A stretch of DNA of 64,000 nucleotides from contig NZ_JBITMQ010000002.1 of the NCBI RefSeq assembly GCF_044466355.1, positions 558,001-622,000 of the forward strand. Reading direction: 5' to 3'. This document shows, piece after piece, positions 42,582 through 51,855 of the stretch (position 1 is the first letter of the stretch; each line of letters starts with the position of its first letter). Made by a program: the position numbers and the translations under genes. The notes under the pieces were generated by a model. The model searched no databases. It had not been told where the DNA came from and saw only the letters and a list, made by a program, of their open reading frames with translations. Source of the stretch: Actinophytocola sp044466355 (GTDB lineage Bacteria > Actinomycetota > Actinomycetes > Mycobacteriales > Pseudonocardiaceae).

Positions 42582-43601
42582 ATGAGACCACTCAGGACGG
42601 GCGTCGTCGGGTTCGGCACCGCGGGGCGGGTGTTCCACGCGCCGTTCCTGGACGCGGACCCGGGCTACGTGCTGGCTGCGGTGGTGACGGGGAACGAGCA
42701 GCGCCGCGCCGAGGTGCTGGCCCGGTATCCGGGCACCGAGGTCGTCGACCGCGCCGCCGCGCTGCTCGACCGCGAGCTGGACCTCGTGGTCATCGGCTCG
42801 CCGCCCGCGACGCACGCGGAGCTGGCACACACGTTCCTCGACGCGGGGATCGCGGTGGTGGTCGACAAGCCGTTCACCGTCACCTCGGCCGACGGGCGGG
42901 CGCTCGTCGAGAAGGCGGGCAGGCTCGGGGTGCCGCTGACGGTGTTCCAGAACCGCCGCTGGGACGGCGATTTCCGCACGGTGCGGCGGTTGCTGGCCGA
43001 CGGCGCGCTGGGTGAGGTGTGGCGGTTCGAGTCGCGGTTCGAGTGGTGGAAACCCGACCGGGGTTCGTCGTGGAAGACCGCGACGCCCGCCGACGCGGGC
43101 GGCGGCATCCTGTACGACCTCGGCACGCACGTGATCGACCAGGCCGTGCAGCTGTTCGGCGACGCGGTCCCCGTCCACCGCGAACTGTTCACGCGCCGGC
43201 CTGGCGGCGCCGCCCCGGACGACGCGTTCGTGGTGCTGCGGCACCGCTCGGGTGTCGTGTCGCACCTGTGGATGAACGGGTTGGCCGGTCAGGTCGGCCC
43301 CCGCTTCCGGGTGCTCGGGTCCGAGGGCGGGTTCACCAAGCACGGTCTCGACCCGCAGGAGGCGGCGCTGCGCGACGGGGCCCGGCCGACCGACCCGGCC
43401 TTCGGGCACGAGCCGGAGACCGCCTGGGGCAGGGTGGGGCTCGACGGCGCCACCCGGGCCGTCCCGACGGAACCGGGCCGGTACGCGGAGTTCTACACGC
43501 TGCTGGCGGAGGCACTGCGGGCCGGCGGCCCGTTGCCCGTCGACCCGATGGACTCGGTGCGGGTCATCGAGGTGGTCGAAGCGGTGCTCGCCCGCTCGTG
43601 A
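42582..43601 (+). CDS. Gfo/Idh/MocA-family oxidoreductase
   Basis: This 339-residue protein has the N-terminal NAD(P) fold VVGFGTAGRVFHAPFL, the conserved EKP-type motif as VVDKPFTVTSADGR near residue 95, and the C-terminal domain with GGGILYDLGTHVIDQAVQLFG, whose His is catalytic. This branch resembles YdgJ/IolX-type sugar or inositol dehydrogenases. The substrate cannot be read from the sequence. It stands alone, divergent from the HTH gene. Confidence 0.87.
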   Translation: MRPLRTGVVGFGTAGRVFHAPFLDADPGYVLAAVVTGNEQRRAEVLARYPGTEVVDRAAALLDRELDLVVIGSPPATHAELAHTFLDAGIAVVVDKPFTVTSADGRALVEKAGRLGVPLTVFQNRRWDGDFRTVRRLLADGALGEVWRFESRFEWWKPDRGSSWKTATPADAGGGILYDLGTHVIDQAVQLFGDAVPVHRELFTRRPGGAAPDDAFVVLRHRSGVVSHLWMNGLAGQVGPRFRVLGSEGGFTKHGLDPQEAALRDGARPTDPAFGHEPETAWGRVGLDGATRAVPTEPGRYAEFYTLLAEALRAGGPLPVDPMDSVRVIEVVEAVLARS

Positions 43602-43609
43602 CCCCGGCG

Positions 43610-43647
43610 CCACTGGCCGGGCCGGGGTGCCCCGGCCCGGCCAGTGG
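43610..43647. terminator. bidirectional terminator between convergent genes
   Basis: A perfect 18-bp inverted repeat CCACTGGCCGGGCCGGGG with a 2-nt centre lies between the oxidoreductase stop and the stop of the secreted protein gene on the other strand. It should end transcription in both directions. Confidence 0.85.
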
Positions 43648-43649
43648 TG

Positions 43650-44666
43650 TCACGCGGTGGCTTCGCGGAACTCCGCGAGGCTGATCACGTACTCGTCGCG
43701 GTTGGGCCGGTAGAAGCCGCAGTACTCGGTCGGGTACCAGCCTGCGACCTGCCACTGCTGGGGCTGCTTGATGGGGTGGCAGCCCGGCTCGGTCGCGCCG
43801 GTGGCCAGGCCCTCGATCCACGCCTTGCTGACCATCGGCTCCATGTAGGTGATCTCACCGTTGTAGGAGCCGTAGACGAAGGTGCGGTCGAACACGCCGC
43901 CGTTCCACTCGTCGGAGGTCTTGTCGACCAGGTGGTTGCCCATCTTGCCCTGGACGAAGCCGTAGTCCCCGTAGTCGGCGGGGTTGTACTCGGCGGGCAC
44001 CGGGACCCGGCCGGTCGCGAAGTCGTCGCAGTGCACGACGTTGCCGCACGGCCCGAGCCGGATGGCGTCGACCTCGGCCGGTGACCGCAGGTAGAAGTGG
44101 ATGTCGAAGTGCGGCTCGGTGTAGACCGCGGGCGGGCCGTGGCCCATCACGTTCCAGTTGACCATGACGTACCGGAACGCCGAAGTGGACAGCCCGGTCA
44201 GGTTCCTGGGCAGTTGGAGGTCCCGCTGGTGTCCGCCGGCGCACTCCATGTCGCCGATCGTGCCGTCGCCGTTCACGTCGAAGCACCGCTGTCCGTCGGA
44301 CATGGTGCCGGGCAGGTTCCGCAACGTCGCGGAGGTGAGGCTGAGCCCGATCACGGTCGGCCGTCCGCGTGTGACCCCGCCGAGGACGCGCAGTTCGCCG
44401 TCGCCGAGCGCCACCGGTGGGCCGTACTCGACGCAGGCGCCCCGGTAGGACCGGGTGTTCTCGACCAGCGCGGCCGCCTCGTCGGGCGGCAGTGACCTGG
44501 TGGTGCCGGTGTTGTCCGCGGCGGACGCGGCCACCTCGCACACGACCTGCGGCGGACCGGCGGCGCCGTCGTCGCTGAACGCGTTCGGCACGGTGATCAC
44601 GCCCGCCAGCACCACGGCGCCGGCGATCGGCACCAGTAGTCGGCGCGTGAATGTACGACCAGACAA
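43650..44666 (-). CDS. secreted protein of unknown function with EF-hand-like loop
   Basis: This 338-residue protein begins with a signal peptide or anchor (FTRRLLVPIAGAVVLAGVIT). The mature part has an EF-hand-like segment, CFDVNGDGTIGDMEC, flanked by cysteines, then a region with TEPHFDIHFYL where two His and an Asp could bind a metal. The C terminus includes CHPIKQPQQWQVAGWYPTEYC. I recognise no enzyme family with certainty; similar proteins occur in actinobacteria without known role. Calcium binding is an inference. Confidence 0.55.
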   Translation of the reverse strand: MSGRTFTRRLLVPIAGAVVLAGVITVPNAFSDDGAAGPPQVVCEVAASAADNTGTTRSLPPDEAAALVENTRSYRGACVEYGPPVALGDGELRVLGGVTRGRPTVIGLSLTSATLRNLPGTMSDGQRCFDVNGDGTIGDMECAGGHQRDLQLPRNLTGLSTSAFRYVMVNWNVMGHGPPAVYTEPHFDIHFYLRSPAEVDAIRLGPCGNVVHCDDFATGRVPVPAEYNPADYGDYGFVQGKMGNHLVDKTSDEWNGGVFDRTFVYGSYNGEITYMEPMVSKAWIEGLATGATEPGCHPIKQPQQWQVAGWYPTEYCGFYRPNRDEYVISLAEFREATA

Positions 44667-44872
44667 GAGCTCTCCCTCGCAAAGCCACTGGCTACAGTGA
44701 ACAGTCCGGACGTCCGTCTCGGGACCCGGCAGGCAGGTTACTGATCAACAGGGCCCGATGACAGGTCTTTCACCCAACGAAGAGGTGACGAGTACTGGAG
44801 CGGCGCGGGGCGTGACTCCGCTCGTCCACAGTAGACATCGCGCACGGGGACAGCCGGTGCCGACGAACCGTG

Positions 44873-46600
44873 TCAGCCGACGCCCGGGAGGCAGTCGGGC
44901 GGTTGGCACAGCATCAGCGACAGGGCCTCGTGGAACACGTCGCCGATGCGGGCCGCGTTCCGCGCGACGAACGCGGAGCCGCCCGTCGCCTCGGCGATCG
45001 CGGTCAGCTCGGCGCGGTCCACCCCCGGCCCGATGCCGATCCCGACGAGCGTCAACGGCCTGCCGAGGTTGCGCAGCCTGCCCAGCTCGGTGAGCAGCTG
45101 GTCGAGGGTGATGTCGCTGGCGTTGTCGTCCTTGCCGTCGGTCAGGACGACGACCGTGTTGATCCGGCCCGGTTCCCAGGCCCGCACGCCGTCGCGGTAG
45201 GCGGCCAGCACCGCGTCGTACAGCGCGGTGTCGCGGTTCGGCAGGGCGTGGACGGCGCGCACCGCGTCGAGCGCGCCGCCGGCCAGGTGCTCGCTCATCG
45301 GGCGCACCGGCAGCAGCACCCGGTAGTCCTTGGCGCCGTCCAGATCGGTCGCGAACAGCCACATGCCGAGCTTCGTCGTCGGCTTGAACAACCCGAGCCC
45401 GGTCGCGGCGGCCGCCACCGTGACCGCCATCCGGGTCTGTCCCGTGCCGGGCACCTGCTCGGCCATCGACCCGGACACGTCCAGCAGCACCTGCAGCCGG
45501 CCGCTGCGGTTCACCCCCGCCCACGCGGCCAGCACCTGCCGCACGTCGGCCGGGCCGCGCGGTGGCGCCGGGGTCATCCGTTCCCCCGAGGTGCGCCGGT
45601 CGCCGGAACGGTCACGCAGCGCCGCGCCGTCCGGGGTGCGGAAGCCGGCGTCGGCGAGCAGGTCGGCGCTCTCCTGGGTGAGCAGCCGGTCCAGGAACCG
45701 TTCGGCGGCACCGCGTTGGGCCACCGGGGTGTCCGGCAGCACGACGAACGGGAAGTCGAGCGCGGGCACGCCATCGTCCGGGTAGACGGCGACGAGCGGG
45801 ATCCGCCCCGGCTTCGCGTTGTGCCGGAGCAACGCGTTCTCCGAGGTGGGGAACGCCTCGAGCGGTTCCGCCTGGCCGCCGGGCAGCCTGCGGAACAGGT
45901 CTTCCTGCCGGGGCACGGTGTTGCGGGAGAGCGCACGCATCGCCGCGACGCGCGCCGTGGCGGGGTCCGGGGCGTCCGCGACCAGGTCGCTCAGCTCGAG
46001 CAGTGTGGAGATCCCGACCGGGTCGCGCGTGGGGTCGGGGAACCCGACCGCGGGCCCGCCCGCCGCGGGACCGACGACCTGTGCCCAGGTCGGCTGTTCG
46101 TCCGGCCACCCCAGGTCGGCCGCCACGGTCTCCGTCACGCCCAGCACCACCGGAGAGCTGGCGATGGAGGTGCCGGTGGCGGGCACCGTCCACGCGCCCG
46201 CGTCCTGGGCGCGCCACAACCACATGCCGGACTCGGGGATCCACACGTCCGGACGCCGGCCGTCGGGCACGACGAGCGACTCGACCACCGCGGCGGACTC
46301 CCGCTCGATCACGCGGACCCGGTAGCAGGTGCGTTCGTCCTCGGCGGCGCGCCGTGCGAGCTGCGCGACGACGGGCGCGATCTCCTGCGCGGCGGTCACG
46401 GTGATCGACGGTCGCGCGGCACAGTCCGCGGCACGCAGCCGGTCGCCGAGGAAGTCGACGGCGAACCAGCCGACCAGCGCGACCACGAGCAACCCGGCCA
46501 GTACCGCGACCGGCGTCCGCCGACGACCGCGCGGCCGGGCCGATGAGTGCCGTCCCACCGCCGCACCCTCCACCGCTTCCGGGGACACATCGAGAGACAA
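44873..46600 (-). CDS. substrate-binding-protein-like VWA domain protein
   Basis: This 575-residue protein has a cytosolic N terminus and one membrane anchor (about 31-50, PVAVLAGLLVVALVGWFAV), an extracytoplasmic PBP type 2-like domain (about 65-320) that resembles bacterial extracellular solute-binding proteins (GTSIASSPVVLGVTE), and a C-terminal von Willebrand A domain (about 370-560) with a complete MIDAS DVSGSMAE, followed by a TDGKDDN. It may be an adhesion or complex-scaffold protein. Its own ligand is unknown. The upstream gap to 46769 is shared with the divergent pseudokinase gene. Confidence 0.75.
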   Translation of the reverse strand: MSLDVSPEAVEGAAVGRHSSARPRGRRRTPVAVLAGLLVVALVGWFAVDFLGDRLRAADCAARPSITVTAAQEIAPVVAQLARRAAEDERTCYRVRVIERESAAVVESLVVPDGRRPDVWIPESGMWLWRAQDAGAWTVPATGTSIASSPVVLGVTETVAADLGWPDEQPTWAQVVGPAAGGPAVGFPDPTRDPVGISTLLELSDLVADAPDPATARVAAMRALSRNTVPRQEDLFRRLPGGQAEPLEAFPTSENALLRHNAKPGRIPLVAVYPDDGVPALDFPFVVLPDTPVAQRGAAERFLDRLLTQESADLLADAGFRTPDGAALRDRSGDRRTSGERMTPAPPRGPADVRQVLAAWAGVNRSGRLQVLLDVSGSMAEQVPGTGQTRMAVTVAAAATGLGLFKPTTKLGMWLFATDLDGAKDYRVLLPVRPMSEHLAGGALDAVRAVHALPNRDTALYDAVLAAYRDGVRAWEPGRINTVVVLTDGKDDNASDITLDQLLTELGRLRNLGRPLTLVGIGIGPGVDRAELTAIAEATGGSAFVARNAARIGDVFHEALSLMLCQPPDCLPGVG

Positions 46601-46769
46601 CCGCGCCGCACCATACCGGCCGGGGCACCCGGTCAGGGGATCATGAACGGTCCCGGCTGATCAGAGTCGTCGGTCCGCACGAGCCTGTGATGCCGGTGGC
46701 GGGGGCAGCGCCGTACTCATCGGGTACCTGGCGCACGGGGCCGGGTCCGCGAGCGGACGGGAGCCGGGC

Positions 46770-47984
46770 ATGGACACCAGCTGGCGCCCGGAACGGGTCG
46801 TCGCACGCCGGTACCGGCTGGTGGCGCCGGCCGGCGAGGATGCGACCGTGTGGCGGGCCGTGGACCTGCGGCTGGGTCACGTGGTGGCCGTCAAGCGGGT
46901 GCGTGTGCCCACCGGGGACGAGGCGCCCCTGGCGCGACGGCGGGCCGTCCGTGCGGCGAGCGCGGTGGCGCGCCTGCGGCACCCGAACGTGGTCGCCGTC
47001 CACGACATCGCCATCGACGACTCGGGTGACCCGGTCCTGGTCATGGAGTACGTGCCGGCGCGCACTCTCGCGGACGTGCTCGCCGACCGCGGCGTCCTCC
47101 CCGCCGCCCGGGTGGCCCGCGTCGGCAGGCAGGTCGCCGCGGCCCTGGCCGCCGCGCACGCCGCCGGGATCGTGCACCGGGACGTCACACCGGCGAACAT
47201 CCTGCTCGCCGGGGACGGCACGGCGACGATCACCGGTTTCGGGCCTGCCGGGAGCGGCGACGACATGACAGGCGCGCCCGCGTACCTCGCACCGGAGACG
47301 GCGCGGGGTGAGCCGCCCACACCGGCGGCGGACGTGTTCTCGCTGGGCGCCACGCTGTACACCGCGCTCGAGGGGAACCCGCCCGCCGGCACCGCGGACC
47401 GCCCGGTCGCCGCGCGCGGGGCGCTGGCCGAGCCGCTCATGGCGATGCTGCACGACGATCCCGCCGCCCGGCCCACCATGGGGCAGATCGCGGACACCCT
47501 GACCGGCGCCGGGTCTCCGCCCTCGCGCCGGAACATCGCGTTAGTGGTGGTCGCGACGCTCGTGTCCGGGCTGCTCACGCTGCTGCTGCTCACCACGTGG
47601 CCCGTCGGGCGGGCCGATCGCGACGGGTCGGCGGAGCCGACGGCCACGTCCTCGCCGCCGGCGGACCCGGACCGGTTCCGCCGGGCCGTCACCAGCTTCT
47701 ACGCCGTGGTCACCGACGATCCGGACCGCGCGTGGTCGCTGCTCGGTCCCGCCCTGCGTGACCAGGGCCGCGACCGGTTCGAGGCGCGGTGGCGGGACGT
47801 CGCGGACCTTCGCGTGCGCGGCACACCGACCGTCTCGGGGAACACGGTCGTCGCGGAGATCGAGTACACCGCCGGGGGCCGTGTCCGCGAGACCCACCGC
47901 CACACCCTGGTGACCGACGGTGGCACCGTGCTGATCGACTCCGACGAGGTTCTCGCCACCACCACGTTGCCTGGCGGCACCTGA
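46770..47984 (+). CDS. membrane Ser/Thr pseudokinase
   Basis: This 404-residue protein has a kinase fold (about 12-260), one transmembrane helix (about 262-284) and an extracytoplasmic domain that resembles the small NTF2-like sensor domain. The phosphate-loop glycines are missing (APAGEDATVW at 20-29), the alpha-C glutamate is replaced (RAASAVARLRHPN), and DFG is GFG (156-158), while Lys42 and HRD (136-138) with Asn143 remain. It is therefore probably catalytically dead and may act as an allosteric partner of the active kinase at 48409. Confidence 0.8.
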   Translation: MDTSWRPERVVARRYRLVAPAGEDATVWRAVDLRLGHVVAVKRVRVPTGDEAPLARRRAVRAASAVARLRHPNVVAVHDIAIDDSGDPVLVMEYVPARTLADVLADRGVLPAARVARVGRQVAAALAAAHAAGIVHRDVTPANILLAGDGTATITGFGPAGSGDDMTGAPAYLAPETARGEPPTPAADVFSLGATLYTALEGNPPAGTADRPVAARGALAEPLMAMLHDDPAARPTMGQIADTLTGAGSPPSRRNIALVVVATLVSGLLTLLLLTTWPVGRADRDGSAEPTATSSPPADPDRFRRAVTSFYAVVTDDPDRAWSLLGPALRDQGRDRFEARWRDVADLRVRGTPTVSGNTVVAEIEYTAGGRVRETHRHTLVTDGGTVLIDSDEVLATTTLPGGT

Positions 47985-47991
47985 CCGGGCG

Positions 47992-48354
47992 TCAGGCGGT
48001 GACCACACGGCGCAGGGCGTGCACGAGCCGGTCACCGTCGCCGCTCTTGCCCAGCACGCCGGCCGCGCCGGTGCGGATGGCGGCCCTGGCCTGCTCGGGA
48101 TGCGGGTCGGACGTGTGCACGAGCACCCGCGCCTGCGGCCACGCACGGAGGATCCGCCGGGTGGCCTCGATCCCGTCCACGCCGGGGAGCCGCACGTCCA
48201 TCAGGACGACGTCGGGCCGTTCCCGCAGCACGACGTCGACCGCGGTCTCCCCGTCGCGGCAGGCCTCCACCACCGTGATGTCGTCGGTCTCGGACAGCAC
48301 GCGCACGAGGCACTCACGCATCAACCGGTGATCCTCGACGAGCACCACGCGCAT
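47992..48354 (-). CDS. single-domain response regulator receiver
   Basis: This 120-residue protein is a receiver domain only: acidic pair ED at residues 7-8 (VVLVEDHRLM), phosphoacceptor Asp in VVLMDVRLPG near residue 53, and KS near residue 104. The LuxR-type HTH normally attached to this NarL-like receiver is absent; the gene stops after HALRRVVTA. It may compete for phosphate, or act by protein contact. No histidine kinase is in the window. It lies convergent with the pseudokinase gene and downstream of the active kinase gene. Confidence 0.82.
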   Translation of the reverse strand: MRVVLVEDHRLMRECLVRVLSETDDITVVEACRDGETAVDVVLRERPDVVLMDVRLPGVDGIEATRRILRAWPQARVLVHTSDPHPEQARAAIRTGAAGVLGKSGDGDRLVHALRRVVTA

Positions 48355-48408
48355 CGGGCCTCCCTCTCCGCTCCCACGCACTGACAGGCGGCGAGGACCC
48401 GCGTGACG

Positions 48409-49731
48409 TCACCGCTCGTCGGTCTCGCCGTCCGGTGGCGTGGTCGTTTCCTCGCTGGTGGGCGGCGGTGTGGTCGTCGTGACGTCGGTCGTCTGCTCCG
48501 GTCCCTCGTCGGTCGTGGTCGGCGCGGGCGGTGTGGTCGTGGTGGTGGTCGTCGGGTCGGCGCGGCCGGTCGAGGTGGTCGGCGCGGGCGGCGTGGTCGT
48601 GGTGCGCGTCGCCGGTTCGTCGTCGACCTCGACCGGCTTGCCGACCGCCGGGGCGACGGGCACCGGCACCGAGGTCCCGGGGGTCTGGGTCTTCTCGCCG
48701 TGCTCGGCCGGGGCGCGGTCCGGGGTCTGCCGCATGCTTGCCTGGCCACCCAGCAGCCACAGCCCGACCACGACCAGCGCGACCACGAAGACCCCGGTGA
48801 CGGCAAGCGGCCCGCGTGGGCGGCTGGACGCGGCAGGCACGGGTGCGACCAGTTCGGTCGGCGGGTCCATCAGCGCGGTGTCCGGCCCGTCGGCGGGGGT
48901 GGCGGTGCCGGCCGGTGCCGGCGCGGTGTCGACGGCGGTGAGCAGGTCGTGTGCCCGATCCGCGGTGGGGCGGGTGTCCGGGTCGGTCGTGAGCAGGGCG
49001 AGCAGCGCGTCGGTGAGGGGCCCGGACCGCGTGGGCGGGGTGATCTCGCCGGAGGCCACCGCGTGCAGCAGGCCGAGGACGTTGGGTCCGAGACCGAACG
49101 GCGGCTCGCCCTCCACCGCGGCGTACAGGGTCGAGCCCAGCGAGAACACGTCGGACGCGGGGGTGGGCTCGCCGCCGAGCGCCACCTCCGGTGCGAGGTA
49201 GGCGGGGGTGCCCGCGACGAGGCCGGTCCTGGTGGTCGCGGCGTCGTCGGCGATGCGGGAGATGCCGAAGTCGGTGAGTTTCGCCGTGCCGTCTTCGCCG
49301 AGCAGGATGTTGGCCGGGGTGATGTCGCGGTGCACGATGCCCGCCGCGTGGGCGGCGGCGAGTGCGGCGGCCACCTGGGCGCCGACGGCGGCCGCCGCCT
49401 CCGGTGTCAGGGGCCCGTCCTCGGCGACGGTGGTCGCGAGGCTGCGGGCCGGCAGGTACTCCATGACGAGGTTGGGCACGCCGTCCTCGTCGACCACGTC
49501 GAAGACCGTGATCGCGTTGGGGTGCTGCAGGCGCGCGGCGATCCGGCCCTCACGCAGGCAGCGGGCCACCTTCTCGGGGGTCTGGGGGTCGGTCGCCAGG
49601 AGTTTCTTGATCGCGACGGGACGGGCCAGGAGTTCGTCGTGCCCCTGCCAGACCACCCCCATGGCACCCGTCCCGATCGGGCGCACCAGCCGGTAACGCC
49701 CGGCGAGGAGGTGTCCCTCGCCCGTCACCAC
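48409..49731 (-). CDS. membrane Ser/Thr protein kinase
   Basis: This 440-residue PknB-type kinase has all catalytic elements: GTGAMG (20-25), Lys42, Glu61, HRD (134-136), Asn141 and DFG (154-156), then the APE motif region AYLAPEVA. After about residue 280 come a proline-rich linker, one membrane helix (about 317-335, VTGVFVVALVVVGLWLL) and a Thr/Pro-rich extracellular tail with runs of Thr. No PASTA repeats are seen. The tail may be cell-wall spanning or O-glycosylated. GTG 49731 or the next GTG is the start. Confidence 0.9.
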   Translation of the reverse strand: MVTGEGHLLAGRYRLVRPIGTGAMGVVWQGHDELLARPVAIKKLLATDPQTPEKVARCLREGRIAARLQHPNAITVFDVVDEDGVPNLVMEYLPARSLATTVAEDGPLTPEAAAAVGAQVAAALAAAHAAGIVHRDITPANILLGEDGTAKLTDFGISRIADDAATTRTGLVAGTPAYLAPEVALGGEPTPASDVFSLGSTLYAAVEGEPPFGLGPNVLGLLHAVASGEITPPTRSGPLTDALLALLTTDPDTRPTADRAHDLLTAVDTAPAPAGTATPADGPDTALMDPPTELVAPVPAASSRPRGPLAVTGVFVVALVVVGLWLLGGQASMRQTPDRAPAEHGEKTQTPGTSVPVPVAPAVGKPVEVDDEPATRTTTTPPAPTTSTGRADPTTTTTTTPPAPTTTDEGPEQTTDVTTTTPPPTSEETTTPPDGETDER

Positions 49732-49810
49732 CGCGCGTCCTGAGTTGCCACGACGACCTCACTCTCACCGGGTGCCACCCCGTCCCAAGAGTTGCATCGT
49801 GGGCGTGTCG

Positions 49811-50611
49811 TTAAACCTGTTCCGGCGGTCGAGTGCCGCGGAGCCGGGACGGGAACCGCGGCGGGCGGCGCTGCGCGAACGCGCGGAGGCCTTCGTGGGC
49901 GTCGGGTGCGGTGAAGGCCTGCTGGCCGTACCGGGCCTCGTGGTGGAACGCCTGGTGCTGGGGCAGGTCGCCGAGGCGGAGGACGGCTTCCTTGATCGTC
50001 GCGAGCGCGGTGCCGCTCTTCGCGACGAGCCGATGGGCGCGGTCGAGGGCGGTCTCCAGCAGCCGTGCCGCCGGGACGACGTCGTTGAGCAGGCCGTACC
50101 GCAGTGCCTGCGCCGCGGGGATCCGGTCGCCGAGCAGCATCAGCTCCATGGCCCAGGCGTACGGGATCTGCCGCGTGAGCCGGGTGAGCGTGCCGCCGGC
50201 GGGCACCACACCGACGCCGCTCTCGGGGAGGCCGAACTCGGCGGTGTCGGCCGCGATCCTGATGTCGGTGGACAGCATGATCTCGAACCCGCCGCCGAGG
50301 CACAGGCCGTTGACCGCGGCGATCACCGGTTTGAACAGCGTGGTGTGCTTCTGGTGCGCGGCGTCCCACTCCGAGATGTCGAACCGGCCCTCGGCGAGCG
50401 CGGGGATGGACTCGGTGAGGTCGGCTCCGACGCAGAACGCGCGGTCCCCGCTACCGGTGAGGATCGCGACGGCGAGCGTGTCGTCGTCGCGGACCCGCGC
50501 GAAGGCGGCGCCGAGTTCGTCGTACATCGCGAGGGTGAGCGCGTTGAGCTTGTCCGGCCGGTCGAACCGGATGATCGCGACCGCGCCGTCCCGCTCCAGG
50601 GTGATGCCCAT
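49811..50611 (-). CDS. enoyl-CoA hydratase/isomerase
   Basis: This 266-residue crotonase-fold protein has the oxyanion-hole segments AFCVGADLTE near residue 60 and AAVNGLCLGGGFEIMLSTDIRIA near 100, and Glu in FGLPESGVGVVPAGGT near 128. Both catalytic glutamates of hydratases are thus approximately placed. The start ATG 50611 overlaps the CoA-transferase stop by one base. In the context of HMG-CoA enzymes it could be a methylglutaconyl-CoA hydratase; this is an inference. Confidence 0.85.
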   Translation of the reverse strand: MGITLERDGAVAIIRFDRPDKLNALTLAMYDELGAAFARVRDDDTLAVAILTGSGDRAFCVGADLTESIPALAEGRFDISEWDAAHQKHTTLFKPVIAAVNGLCLGGGFEIMLSTDIRIAADTAEFGLPESGVGVVPAGGTLTRLTRQIPYAWAMELMLLGDRIPAAQALRYGLLNDVVPAARLLETALDRAHRLVAKSGTALATIKEAVLRLGDLPQHQAFHHEARYGQQAFTAPDAHEGLRAFAQRRPPRFPSRLRGTRPPEQV

Positions 50612-51855
50612 CAGACCACCCCTTTGTCGCGCAGCTCGGCGATGCGCTGTTCGTCGAGGTCGGCGAGTGCGCGCAGGACCGTGCCGGTGTGCTCGCCGAC
50701 CTTGGGCGCGAGCCCGCGCGGTTGTGTCGGCGTGGCGCCGAGCTTGATCGGTGAGCCGGCCATCCGCAGCTCCCCGAAGTCGGGGTACCGGACGTCGACG
50801 ACCATGTCGCGGGCGGCGATCTGCGGGTCCTCGACGACCTCGCCGATGTTCTTGACCGCGCTCAGCGGCACGGCGTCGCCGACGATCTCCTCCAGCTCGG
50901 CCTTCGTCCTGTCCTCGAACCACCGGTGCAGCAACGGCCGGACCCGGCGTTCGTAGACCTCGGGTGTGAACCGTTTGGCCATCGTGTCGATCTCGGGGTC
51001 GTCGGCGAGTTCCGGCTGCCCGAACAGGTGGCACGACAGCCGCCAGAACTTGTCGGTGTAGCCGCCGAAGAACACGAACCCGTCCTTGCACGGGTACAGC
51101 TCGTAGGGCTTGACGAAGGGGTGTTCGTTGCCGAGCGGGCCGGGGACCTTCCCGTCGACGGTGTAGGACACCACGGCGTTCTCGGTCAGGCTGAGCACGG
51201 AGTCCTGCTGGGACACGTCGACCAGCTGCCCCTCCCCCGTCCTCTCGACGTGCCGCAGCGCGGCGAGGGTGCCGATGACGGCGTACAGGGTCGCGGACAG
51301 GTCACCGATGATCGTGCCGACCCGCGCGGGCGGCCGGTCGGGGAACCCGTTCATGGACCACAGCCCGCCGGTGGCCTGCGCGCTGTTGTCGTAGGCGGGT
51401 TTGCGCCGGTACGGGCCGGTCTGCCCGTAGCCGGAGATCGCGGTGTAGACGAGGCGCGGGTTCTCGGCGCGCAGCACGTCGTAGCCGACGCCGAGCTTGT
51501 CCATCGTGCCGGGGCGGAAGTTCTCGACGAGCACGTCGGCGCGCCGCGCGAGGGACCGCAGCAGCTCCTTGCCGTCCTCGGTGGACAGATCGAGGGTGAG
51601 GCCGAACTTGTTCCGGTTGTACTGGGCGAAGAACGCGCTGAACTCCTCGCCGTCGCCTGAGGTCAGCTGCGGCGGGAAGCCGCGCGCGTAGTCCGGGTCC
51701 TTCGGGTTCTCGATCTTGATCACGGTCGCGCCGAGGTCGGCCAGCAGCATCGAGCAGAACGGCCCGGCCACGACGCGGGTGATGTCGAGGACGACGACGC
51801 CGCGCAGCGCACCCTCGGACGGGCCGCCGGGCAGCATGTCCCGCAACGGGTTCAT
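50611..51855 (-). CDS. CaiB/BaiF-family CoA-transferase
   Basis: This 414-residue protein is a class III CoA-transferase. It shows VLDITRVVAGPFCSMLLADLG at the N terminus, the conserved ENFRPGTMDKLG segment, YTAISGYGQTGPY and the catalytic aspartate after GL in the TLDLSTEDGK/YDNSAQATGGL region. It would move CoA between a donor such as succinyl-CoA and an acid. The gene overlaps hyuB by four bases and hands directly on to the enoyl-CoA hydratase. Confidence 0.9.
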   Translation of the reverse strand: MNPLRDMLPGGPSEGALRGVVVLDITRVVAGPFCSMLLADLGATVIKIENPKDPDYARGFPPQLTSGDGEEFSAFFAQYNRNKFGLTLDLSTEDGKELLRSLARRADVLVENFRPGTMDKLGVGYDVLRAENPRLVYTAISGYGQTGPYRRKPAYDNSAQATGGLWSMNGFPDRPPARVGTIIGDLSATLYAVIGTLAALRHVERTGEGQLVDVSQQDSVLSLTENAVVSYTVDGKVPGPLGNEHPFVKPYELYPCKDGFVFFGGYTDKFWRLSCHLFGQPELADDPEIDTMAKRFTPEVYERRVRPLLHRWFEDRTKAELEEIVGDAVPLSAVKNIGEVVEDPQIAARDMVVDVRYPDFGELRMAGSPIKLGATPTQPRGLAPKVGEHTGTVLRALADLDEQRIAELRDKGVV

